DNA of 64,000 nucleotides, from NCBI RefSeq assembly GCF_024713945.1, contig NC_134684.1:2771001-2835000 (forward strand), given 5' to 3'. Shown here piece by piece: positions 11,247 to 22,911 of the stretch; the stretch's first letter is position 1; each line of letters begins with the position of its first letter. Source of the stretch: Dermatophagoides farinae. Taxonomy: Eukaryota > Arthropoda > Arachnida > Sarcoptiformes > Pyroglyphidae. The position numbers and the translations under genes are program-made. The notes below the pieces were generated by a model that was given only the letters and a program-made list of their open reading frames with translations, was not told the origin of the DNA and ran no database searches.

Positions 11247-12768
11247 TATATAATTTTTCTTTTTCATTCTATCAACAAACAGAAAAAAAAATGTGTGAAA
11301 AGAAAATCGAATCATCCAATTTTAAAGCTAATATGTATCTGTTTCATATCAAACATGGCCTTTTCTGGTTTAAATTCTAGAAAATTTCAAGGTTTTCTAC
11401 CATCCTGTTTGAGTGTAGGACAAATGTGACAAAAATCTCTAAATAGTAAATGAAACCCAAACTAGATCATTCACAAATTATGTTTACAATGCCGGAAGGA
11501 TGTTTTTTTTATGTATATTAAAGTATCCAAGATAAATAGTTTTTTGTTTTCTATTGTTGCATTTTTTTCACAACTAATTACTCATAGAAATTTTCACCAT
11601 AATCCTTTGAGCAATATTAGATGTTTACACATGCACATTTGATCAATTTCAATTCGTTTGTATACAAATAATAATAATGATGATGTTTATAACAACAAAC
11701 AAACAAACAACAGGGTTAACCAGAATCGTGACAAAAACAAAATAGAAAATAATTCTTCTCTTTTTCTTTCTTGATTCAAATTTTTATAATTTTGACACCA
11801 TTCACACATTCATGCTGTAATGATCTTTTCAACAACAAAAACAAAAATTTTTTTCTCTCTGTTTTCATTGTCAATATCGCTATCTATAGATAAACTATAG
11901 CATACAGTATCAATACAATAATCAATGTGGACAGATCAATATTTTTTGTTTGTTTTTTTTGCCTAATTTGTTTTTTCATTTTAACAACAATAAAATTCAT
12001 AAATAATAATATTTACAGCAATTAGTAAATTTAAATAATATCCATAGGACTATTATTATCATCATCTTATTAATCAACAAGCAATTTTGATGAAAAAAAT
12101 ATGAATTTGAAAACAAAAACAAAAAAAAAAATTTCGAAAAACTGCTGCTGAAAAAGTATCAATAGCCATTTGATTTTTCTATTTTTTCCATTCATTCAAA
12201 AAAACAAATTTAGATATCGAAATATAGTCAATTTATTTATATTTACTATAGTCAGTTATCAATAAAGATGAATTTTATGACGCGCGCCGATCAGAATTCA
12301 AGAATGAAATGCTATTGAAAAGAAGATTCTGCGCTTTTCAAAATTCCAAAAACCAAAAAAAAAAAAAAAAATTCTCATGAGTATGGTTTATTTTCCGACC
12401 AATTCCATTCAAATATGGTCGAATGTTTAAAGATAAAGATTAAATTATTCCAACTGAAAATGAATTGGTAATTTTGTATTTTTTTTTTTTGTATTTCAAA
12501 AAAATTTTATTCTATTCAATTCTTTTTTTTTGTTGAAAAAACTGCCTGAAGTGAAAAATTCGTGCATCGATTTAGAGGCAAAAAAAAATCACATATTTAA
12601 TCATCATCATTTGTTTTGTTAATGTTTTTGTTAATCATTTGGTGGTGGTTTTTTTTGTCAAATTCTGTTTGTTCATTTTTTCGCACATCATTCAATTGAT
12701 GATCATCATGATGATGTTTTCATATTGGATATATTTGTAATTTACATTCGTGAATTCAATTCACCATT

Positions 12769-12805
12769 ATGGCAATCAATCATAAAGAAATAGAAATAGA
12801 TTCAG
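12769..12805 (+). CDS. Candidate distal first coding exon of the GPCR
   Basis: ATG in a good context (CACCATTATGG) opens a 12-codon frame, MAINHKEIEIDS, closed by a strong GTGAGT donor in phase 1. Joined to the acceptor at 17670 it runs in frame into the receptor N-terminus (Ala-Ala-Thr-Met-Glu). The intron would be about 4.9 kb. This is compatible rather than proven; a competing exon lies at 16694-16742. Confidence 0.35.
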
Positions 12806-15800
12806 GTGAGTGTTCAATATCATGATGACATTGTAAAACATTATATCAGTGAAATTGTTTAATCATCAAAAATTCTGTTGTTGTTAATGTCAAACAAATG
12901 GCAAAATTTTCATTGAAAAAAGTCTATTTTATTTATTTAAAATTCTATCATTAAATTCAAAACTTTTCAGTTTTTTTTCCATCAAAATTCATCATTGGAA
13001 TAAAACTTTTTTTTTCATCTGGTAAAGTAAATAGAGTGAATTTCATTTTTTACCATTATTTTGTTATTGTTATGATTTTTTGAGGCATTAGTAGTCTTTT
13101 ACGAACCTTTGAATTTATTGCAGAAAATTCAGTCTAAATAAGATTGTTTGAAATGAAAGCAAAATCGTAATTTACCAAGAATTTCGACGAGTAGAGAAAA
13201 AAATTAAATCCAATTCAATCAAAAAAAAATCGATTTAAACCTGTAAATACTGGAAACTAAATAGGGAAAAATTGAAACCAGAACCGTGATTATATTCAAT
13301 ATATGCATAACAGTTATCTTTTATCGACTGTAAACATGAATAATCCATGAGGGGCAATCTTTTGCCTGATAAAGAAATCTTTTGAAAAAAAAGTATTTTA
13401 AGGATTATGAAATTTTTGACATAATGTATTCAAAACAAAAACAAAAAAAAATATTAAATTCTTTTCACGTGAATGATATTGAAAATAAATTTACTTTTTG
13501 ATCATTTCACTCGCGATCATTTTTATCCATATGTGCATATCAGGAAAATCAGTTGCTGTTTCACTCAAATCACCAATAAAATTATCGTACTTTATTATTC
13601 TTTTTAGATTAGCTTATATAGTAAATTTCAGAATTATAATTTGTTTTGTTTTATCAATCGGATGTTCAAAGGTTTACTGATGTTCATCGCATCCTTTGAT
13701 GTTCGGATGTTTAATTGGTCATTTTGATTCCATTCGTGGGATTGTTATGATTTTATGAAAATCATAATTCCCTGACATGCATACATATTTTTATTCTGTT
13801 CTTTATTTGACATTTCAATTTTTGTAATGTGAATGGCATACACAATTGTCTAAATTCTTATGGTATATATATTCTTAATAGAACAAACTTGGCAACAAGA
13901 AATTCCAGCGAAAATCAACAAAACTTGAAAAATAAACATAGAATCTATATTTAAATCGCAAATTAATCATAATATATCCTTACATATTTATCAACTTACT
14001 AATTTGGAATTTGACATTTTTTTTATTTTTATTAATAATAATTTTTTAATAATAACATTTTCATTCACAATCAATCAAATTTGACAAAAATATTTGACAA
14101 TCATCTGCCACAAAAAAGGTGACATGGACAACTATGAATGAACTTGAAATTATCGAGTTGTAGTGGACAACAAAATTATCTTAGGAAAATTTTGCCAGAA
14201 GCAAAATTAAATTGAATTTTTGTTTTTTTTGTTATGATTTATAAAATTTCATCAATTTTACAAGCACAGGGTAAATTTTAGGCAATTTTTTTTCTCTCTC
14301 TCTCCTTCCCTTCCTCACTTCCCCTCTCTCTTTCTTTTTCTGTACAAATAAAAAATGAGAAAAATATGTCATTGTTATTCTCAAAAACAAGAAACCATTG
14401 GTCCATTATTATATTAAAAAAAATTAAAAGGAAAAAACTATTATTTTACTACTAATTTGGAATAAATACAATCAATATAAACTAAAAAATAAAGGCAACG
14501 GTCTACCTTGCAGCAGAGCAAACACATTAACATTAATATAGGATCAAGATTAGCATCATTTGCAAATCGAAACCACTCCAAATGGAAAGCAGAGAACTGG
14601 AGCAATAAATTCAACGAGAACTGCGTCAATGATGAGCAAAACGAACAATCGGAATTATGCATACCAAAACGATACAAATATCCGCCGAATTTTTCGTGAT
14701 TCAAAATAGATTGTGTTAATACAAATTTAGGTCGAAGTTCGGGATCTAAGCGTAATTGAATTGTTGGGAAAAGAGAGAGAGAAAGAGAGATTACAGAACC
14801 AAAATTATTACGATCATATAAATCATTGATTTTCGAAACAATAGAATTCAGAGCCAATTTTGCAGATTGTTGTGGTAAAAAACCAAACTGCCTGGATGAT
14901 AAACAGTGATTCGTGTGAAGAAAATGCGGCAATCAGCGTAGATAGAAATAATTGAACAATTTTTCAAGAATTCATATTCAATTTCATAGATTAAAATATT
15001 ATTTTTATCATATTATTCAGGTTTTTCCCATTGAAATACTATGATAACGATAGAATGTTCATTTTTTTCTCATTTTAACATATACGAATTACCCGAAAAT
15101 CACTACTATAAGAATAATCTTATGATAAAATAAAATTGCCTCTTATAGTCACGATTTTAAGATATATAAGCATTCTCTATTGAACGTTCACAAACATCAC
15201 CATGGACATTGACATTCGACGACGAACTAAATTTCAGGTTTTTCATGAAAGATGATGATGAACTTTAAAAGTCGTAATACATATCAAGAAAAAAAAATGA
15301 TGAAAAAAACCTGTAAATTTTTGAGGAGAAAGTATTTGTTAAAAAATTTAATGATGATGAGATTCTGATTTTGATTTAGCTGCTGTTATTGTTGATGTTA
15401 TAATTATTTATACATTGAAACAAAAAAAATTTTTTTTCTTTTTATCTCGTATTTCTATCATTTTATATTCTATAAATCCTAAGGGATTTTCATTTGAATT
15501 TTGATGATATCAGTTGGGTTTTTCATTCAATGCATAATTGTTATTATTGGAACATTTTTGCTGTAATCAACAATAAAACGGAAATCAAATTTTGTGCAAG
15601 CGTTTTTTTTTTTTTGCTTCTCATTATTCTTCAAATGCATTCCAGTAATAATTTTGTGTTTTTAATTTCATTTTTTTCTTTGGATTTTTTTTCTAGATTG
15701 CCCATTCAATTCAAAGATTGGATTTATGCTCAAGGCAGTTGTTTGCACTCAAAAAAAAAACCAAATGAATGATGATCAAAACAAAAATTCTATCTGGTAA

Positions 15801-16600
15801 ATTGAAAAAAAAACCAGAAAAAAAACAAAATAACGAAAACAAAGTTAGATCATTTTAATATAATGAATACTTGAATTCATGAGATTCATTCATCTATTGG
15901 TCTAAATTAGATAATCGTTGGGATGAACCAGAATCAGAATTAGAATTTTATTATCAATACAATTTGTTCTGTAAACGAATGTGTATCGATACGGTGAATC
16001 TCACACGAATTGTTTTATTGTTTCATCTCTATTGTTCTCTATTTTTAATTTCACTCATTGTTTTTTTTCCAATTTTCATCTTCAACTAATTACTATTTTA
16101 TCCAATGGCATCCAATGCGAATGAATTCACTATCATCATTAGTTGATAAAAATTTCAAAAAAAAAGAAATTATTTTTCAAGAATCTTTTCATTTTACATT
16201 TATAAATAGAACGAAAAAATTATTTTTTCCACTCTATTTACATATTGTTTATTTTGCATCATTCATGATATTGAATTGAAAAATCATCATTCATTGATGT
16301 TGATAGATTTTTTCACTTATTTTTTTTCAATAAAAAATAAATATTTTTCACATTATCAACAACGAATACACATCAATCAACAAGAAAAAAAAGTGTGAAC
16401 AAAAAAAAAAATTCAAACAAATATCGGTTTTTGTGTCAGCAGTGTAGGAAGAAATGATACAAATTGCCATTGACATCATTTATTTCTCTTGGGAGAATTT
16501 ATTTTTTTTTTTTTTTAGTTGTTGTTGTTGTTTACATCAAATCAACAAAGTAAATGGAGTATGAAGAAAAAGATGAATTAATGATATTTGGCCCAGAAAA
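12806..16600. other. Probable intron or intergenic DNA
   Basis: AT-rich DNA with a pyrimidine (CT) tract near 14290-14340 and the non-LTR relic at 14441-14932. No other coding region is supported. If the exon at 12769 belongs to the GPCR, this is its first intron. Confidence 0.45.
14441..14934 (-). mobile_element. Internally deleted non-LTR retrotransposon relic
   Basis: A 163-codon minus-strand frame joins two parts that are far apart in a complete element. The first is RT-like (LSSRQFGFLPQQSAKLALN, matching the QFGFRxGxST..AL block that opens the RT core). The second resembles the region after RNase H (KFGGYLYRFGMHNSDCSFC, comparable to KFRHYLYNIG...CWCG in the LINE at 33693-35591). The bulk of RT and RNase H is missing between them, around an AG-rich (plus strand) tract near 14773-14792. 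It is non-autonomous and dead, though still open in frame. Confidence 0.7.
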
Positions 16601-16620
16601 AAAAGACATTTTTGGTTGCA

Positions 16621-16628
16621 TATAAATA
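16621..16628 (+). promoter_or_regulatory. Putative TATA box of the GPCR proximal promoter
   Basis: TATAAATA stands about 70 bp before an ATG (16694) whose short frame ends in a donor matching the GPCR acceptor. Between them a Kozak-like ACCATGG at about 16673 opens a two-codon upstream ORF. The motif and spacing are seen; promoter function is inferred. Confidence 0.35.
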
Positions 16629-16693
16629 CAGAACATTCTCTAATTCGATTAATCATAATCATCGCTGATCACCATGGTGTAGATATATTTGTT

Positions 16694-16742
16694 ATGAAGC
16701 AACAATTCCGATCCAGAATCACGACAGTAAAGAATATATATT
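16694..16742 (+). CDS. Candidate alternative first coding exon of the GPCR
   Basis: ATG opens 16 codons (MKQQFRSRITTVKNIY) followed by a consensus GTAAGT donor in phase 1. This joins in frame to the acceptor at 17670, with an intron of about 930 bp. The TATA-like motif at 16621 favours this exon as a genuine 5' end. It competes with, or is an alternative to, the exon at 12769. Confidence 0.35.
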
Positions 16743-17670
16743 GTAAGTCCTATTGATTGATTGATTGATTGATTCTGTTCTTTTTGATTTCATGTATTTT
16801 TTTTTATCTTGCTATTATTATTTTGTTGCCTCTTTTATCTATGTACATTATGTAATTTTGGACTACTATTTTTGAAAATATAAACCAATTATCGTTATTT
16901 TTATTCTTTCCATCTATTCGTTTCATTCATCATCAAAGAAAAAACAACAAAAAAAACATCAATGGATAAAATAGTACAAGAAGTAGGCAAAACATTGTAC
17001 ATTTTATGCTTTACAAAACAATGCAAATCTTGTTTTATGTATGATTCATACATTCTTGAGTCATCATAACTAATTAAGAGAAAAATGTGATGCTAATAAT
17101 TGTGTGTGGGCATGTTATTACGTTGTGACAATTTTATCTTGATCTTGGACATAACATATTTGACTTGACAACGTAAAAAAAGAAAGATCCTTGACCATTT
17201 TTTACAATCTATATGGCTCCCTTTTAAGTATTTTATTATTTTTTTTTTTGCATCTCCGTATACAATCATGATATCATCATGGTGACCAAAAATTGTCCAT
17301 CAATATTTCAATGTTAAAGATAATGTAGAGAAAAATTTTTTTTTTTAAATAAATTGAAAACGGAAACCGAAAAAAAAATTTGGCATTTATGTTCAGTTAA
17401 TAATAGGCCAATGTCCATCGTCAATCAAAATATTATTCAATTTGATTATCAATAACTTTGTATTGAATTCTAATCAATTCTTTTTTTTTAAAATTTTTTT
17501 TACATGGTCAATCGAAAATTGAACAATCATATCATTGACCTTTGATATAATTTATTATTTCAATGGCCATCAAAGCTAATTAACGGAAATGAAACTTATT
17601 ACATTGATTTCACAAAAAAAATATTAATCTAAATCCAATGTAATTTATTGAGACATTAATTCATCATTAG

Positions 17671-20600
17671 CTGCTACAATGGAATCATCATCATCTATGA
17701 CAACAGCATCAGAAATTGTTGAAATATTGGAATCACCTTTAATTTATAATCATGATAATAATCAGGCCACAGAACCACAATGGCGTTATTCATTGATTTG
17801 GACCATTGTACTTTGTATTGCCTATTCAATTGTATTTATAATGGGATTAATTGGCAATAGTGCTGTACTATTGGTAATCAATATGATGCGTCATAATACA
17901 CCGAATTCAAATCAAATGATGGCCAACAATAATAATAATGTATTCAATTATTTCATCTGTAATTTGGCATTGGCCGATTTGTTGGTCATTTTATTTTGTT
18001 TAATACCAAATCTGCTTGGCAATATATTGACAAGTAAGTTTTTTTTTTAGTTGTTATTGTTTATCATTGATTTATTGGCTATTTTTATTTTCAATGATAA
18101 TTGATTTTTAACAATGTTTTGATAATTTTATTGATTTGATTTATTGTCAAATATTGACGTTATTCAATGAATATTTTGGTAATTGATTTGAAAATCATTG
18201 AAAGGTTAATGGAAAAACGAATAAAAACAAACAACCGGAATCTGATGAATGAATTTTATTATAATCATCGAACGAAAACAATTCATCATTATATAAATTG
18301 ATTGAATTTGTGAATTTCTTGTAGTTCAACAAAATAATCGATAAAACTGATAAATGAGATAGAAAATAAAATGAAAAAATTACTAGTAAAAAATTTTCTC
18401 ATTCGATTCTTTTTTTTTCCCAAGAAGTTTTTATAGCTAAAATGTATTTGTAAGAATAAAAAAAAAATATCAACCAATTCCAAGTCCTACGCATAGAAAA
18501 AATTAATTCCAAATGAATGAATGATTGAAAATGATGTTGACATTAATGATGAAATCATTAGCAAGTAAAACGACCAAGCATTAAAAATTTTGTTGTAAAC
18601 AATTTTTTTTTTGACAAATGGACGTTTTTTTTCGTTCAAAAAATATTTGTTGACAAATTTTGTTTGCCATATGCCAATATGTTATTAACTAATCAGTATT
18701 TATGCTAGTTCACATGGGCGCTACGGGTTTTTTTACATTTTCATCATATCGAAGATGATATTGAGTTAACAGATTGTCACCATCATTCACTAATGGACGA
18801 CAATGTTTTAACAAAAATTGATAATTTTGAACAATTTTCAATGTTGTCTTTATCATTTGTAATAATAAACAATTTTTACGTTGAACATTAATTAAAAATC
18901 AAATTTTGAATTTTTCTTTTTTTTAGCCTGGATTCTAGGACGTCTTGTATGTAAAGCCGTTCCATTTCTTCAAGGTGTTGCCGTCACTGCATCCATATAT
19001 ACTTTGGTTGCCATTTCGATCGATCGGTATTTTTATTTTTTTATATCGATAAAAATTGATTATTATAAAATCGCAATATTGATTTTTCTTTTCATTATTT
19101 TTTTTTCTACAAATCGATTTTGACAGTTTCTATGGAATTTATTATCCATTTAATAATGGATTCAGCCCATTAGTTCGCCGATATGTTATCGTATTCATAT
19201 GGCTATTCAGCTTTTCATTGTCAAGTCCGTGGTTAATATTTTTCGATGTTTATACCGTCGATAATCAAGTGGTAAGTGTGATGAGATAAAAAAAAATTCA
19301 ATTGATTTGAATGAATTTGATACAATAGATGGCAGCATCGTTCTATAATTTTTTTTTGTTTATTTATTTTTCCTGATTTTTATAGATGTGTCATGAAAAT
19401 TGGCCTGAAGAATGGATTTCAAATTTTTATTTTATATTCATTAATTTTGGTCTGCAATATTTATTACCTGTATCCGTTACAATCTTTTTCTATTTATTAT
19501 TATATGTAAAAATTTCTCGACGTCAATTACCATTGATCATTAGTAATGGTGATGGCCAAACAAATGCTATAATGAATGATGAACATTCAAGTATCAATAA
19601 AATGAATAGTCGTATTGTGGAAAAATCCAGGCTTAAAGTGCTTAAAATGTTGATCACAATTGTATCCGTATTTGTACTCAGTTGGCTACCATTATATGTT
19701 ATTTTTTGTTTTATTAAATTCACACAAATTGATGAAAATTCATTCAAAGGTATGATTCATTCTATATATCATTCATTTTATTGTTCAATATCAAATCTGT
19801 TTGTTTCAAAATTAACAAATAAAGGACTTATTATAATTGGCTTAACACCATTGGCACAATGGCTAGGAGCAACAAATTCCTGTATAAATCCAATACTTTA
19901 TTTTTTCTTCAATCCAAAATTTCGTACCTATCTACGGAAAACTATAACGAAAAATTGTTCAAGAAATGAAAATCTAAATCAATTCAATATGAATTATCAA
20001 CATAAAAATGGTACAAAATTTACGATCAATTGTAATGGAAAAAATTCATATCATTCACGTTTAGCTACAGCTAGCAATACATTGAATCAACCACCGACGC
20101 CAACAACATTTGAATTGAATAATTCATCATATAAACTGCAAACATCACCGAATATTTCTAATTTTTTGAAATTATCACCAACATTGGGAATTACGAAAAA
20201 GAATAATGATGATAATAAGAATAATCAGAATCAAAATAGCCAAAAAACTTATGAAAATACAATGTTGTTATCACCAAAAAAGATGGCCATTTCAAACCAA
20301 ACTAATGATAGTCAACCGGTATCGAATATAGTGTCTGAATCAATTCATAATTTTGATCATCAGATGATTAATTTGGATTGTGGCACCGTTTTAACATCGC
20401 CAACAGCAATGAATGAAACAACAACATATCCAACACTGAGAATGACCAATTCATTACCATTGACAATCAGTAATGTTGGTGATGGTCTTTCATCATCATC
20501 TTCTTCATCAGCAACATCATCATCATCATCATCAGCATTGTTCAATCATTCATCATCATCATCATCATCAAAACCATTATCATCAGCAATAACGACAATC

Positions 20601-21116
20601 ACCAAAAATGTATGTACACAACAACAATCAAATAACTATGGGAACATTCATAAAAAGTTCAACATTATTAATAAAAATGATGTAAATTGTAATCAGAAAA
20701 CAAAAACTTTTGTAACAGAAAATGTTCAAACAAATAACAATATCCTCAATAATCATAATGATGATAATGGAAAAAAATTGACAACTGTTGTTGGATGTAA
20801 TGAATTTCCCTTGAATCATTTAAAAAAATTTCATTGTTATCATAATAATGATAATGATAATGATGATGATGATGATGATGATCAACATTTTCAACAGAAT
20901 AATTATCATAATAGGATTATAACATTGAATAATAATTGTTATCATCGTCCAAATAATGGTAAACAAGCAACAAATATTAATATTAATAATAACGATGATG
21001 ATGATGATGATAATTCCTTATTATTTCATCGATATGATCAAGGCTATTCGAAGATAATTTCCAATTGTTTTATCAAAATATCGACAACATCATTGAATCT
21101 TGAAACATCTGTTTAA
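17671..21116 (+). CDS. Rhodopsin-family neuropeptide receptor (GPCR), SIFamide/NPFF-like
   Basis: Coding exons 17671-18033, 18927-19026, 19127-19271 and 19386-21116 have matching phases. The first Met within this block is 17679; acceptor CATTAG at 17670 suggests upstream exons. Class A landmarks: TM1 GLIGNSAVLL, TM2 NLALADLL, a Cys in the extracellular loop (RLVCKAVPF), SIDRF in place of DRY, TM6 VLSWLPLYV, TM7 NSCINPILYFFFNPKFR. The APLAQWLG-type loop and DRF recall SIFamide/NPFF receptors, but the ligand is not certain. A 75 bp stretch at 19750-19824 begins with GTATGA and ends AAATAAAG. It is in frame without stops and adds about 25 residues in extracellular loop 3, so it is probably an intron. 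The C-terminal tail of about 400 residues is Asn/Ser/Asp-rich low complexity, much longer than usual. Confidence 0.85.
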
Positions 21117-21119
21117 CGA

Positions 21120-22872
21120 ATGAACAGAATCCTCCCCCCCCCCAAAAAAAAAATCATCCACAATTTTTCATTGAATTTCCAATCGTTTTTTTCTATTGTT
21201 TTTTCATCATCATCTTCATTTATAAATCAACGGGTTTCACAATCGATTGTAAATCTTGTCATCCTGTTGTTGTTGTATGCATGAATCATATGACATTTAA
21301 TATAAACTAAGAAACTTATATATTCACATCACCTTTTTTTTCACACTGTCATTTTTTTTTTGTTTTACTCAAAAATTGATCTCTAAACAACATATAAAAT
21401 TTCCTGATCACCTAAACAATCATACAATGTCAGTGATTGTTTTTTTTCTATATAATATTCACACATACACATAAACATATACAAACATACATAATATATG
21501 AATAAGAAAGGCCAGATCAACAATTGAAAAATCCATACATCTGTCTGATGCCAATCAATGTCTTATTCACTATAGTCATAAAATGTTCATGATGTGCCAT
21601 ATGATGCATCCTACAACAATTGTGGAATCGACATATTGTATATTGTATGTCTACACTGTGTTTGTGTTGGTGGTAGTTGATTCCTGTTCGGGACAAATCG
21701 TGGTTCAAGTTTCAAAATGGAAAATGAACACATCCACATCCACACACACACATACAGCAGCAGCAGCATCCAAAATTTTTATAATTTTCAAACAACAAAA
21801 TTTGATTCAGAATTTCAAACAAGATGATCACATTGGATAAATTATTTTTTCTACTATTATTATGTTTCACATTTCACATTGATATTTTTTTTTTACTGTT
21901 GTTATTTTGTTATTATTATTATGATTTTTATCTTTGTTGTTTCTTACCATTAACATTATTATTATTAATATGAATCAAAAAAAAAAAAAAAAAAACAACA
22001 ACAATGCTTTCAATGTTTGATCATTGTTGATTCAGTTTACATATATGAATTCATTTTTGACAAATCATCTTTAACAATTTCGGGGGCATCATTTGTTGTT
22101 GTTGTTGTTGCTGTTTCAAACATTTGAATTTAGGCACGTTTTCCTATATTATTTGATGGTATCGATTTTAAGATTCAAAAAGTCAATTGTAGCTCAAACA
22201 ATCATGGTGAATGGAAGAAGACAAAAACAGAGATATACAATGATTTAAGAGCCAAATCCAGCCTCCATATGAAACATGATCAAATCGTCATCATTGAACA
22301 TCAGTAGTAAATAAAAAAATTTTAATTTTTTTTTGTTTCAAAACAAATCCAAAAAAAAAAAATTTAAAATCATCTTGAACCATCACCATATTAATCAATT
22401 AATATTTTTTTTTATTTATAATTTATTTTGATGCTTTTAAGATGAAAAAAATTGGCAAAATATGATGCTACTAAAATTGATCTAAATGGATGAATAAGAA
22501 AAAAAACACGTGCAAACAAACAAACAGACAAACGCTTGCCATCGAATAAGACAAGGTCACCGCGAATGAATAGTGTACATTTGTGGTGATTTTTTTTTCA
22601 ATATTTGGCCTGATGATGGATGATGTGTGATACGGGCAAGCGATTTTTTTTCCATTATTTTTTTCCATTGTTTTTAAATGGAATGTGAATTTGAATGTTT
22701 TTTTCCGGCCTTTTATCATTCCATAAATCCTATAATTATTTTCCAATTGTAAAATATGATTTTTCTGTTTTTTTTTGTTCGAAAATATTTTTAAATTGAA
22801 GAATTTTTCTTCTTTTTTTTTGATTCTAATTGTCTTGAATTGAATCGATGATGATGGTGATGATCTACATGA

Positions 22873-22911
<39 letters not shown>

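Noticed and set aside
15201-15238. Short ATG frame MDIDIRRRTKFQ followed by GTTTTT
   Set aside because: The donor is weak and no matching downstream exon was found.
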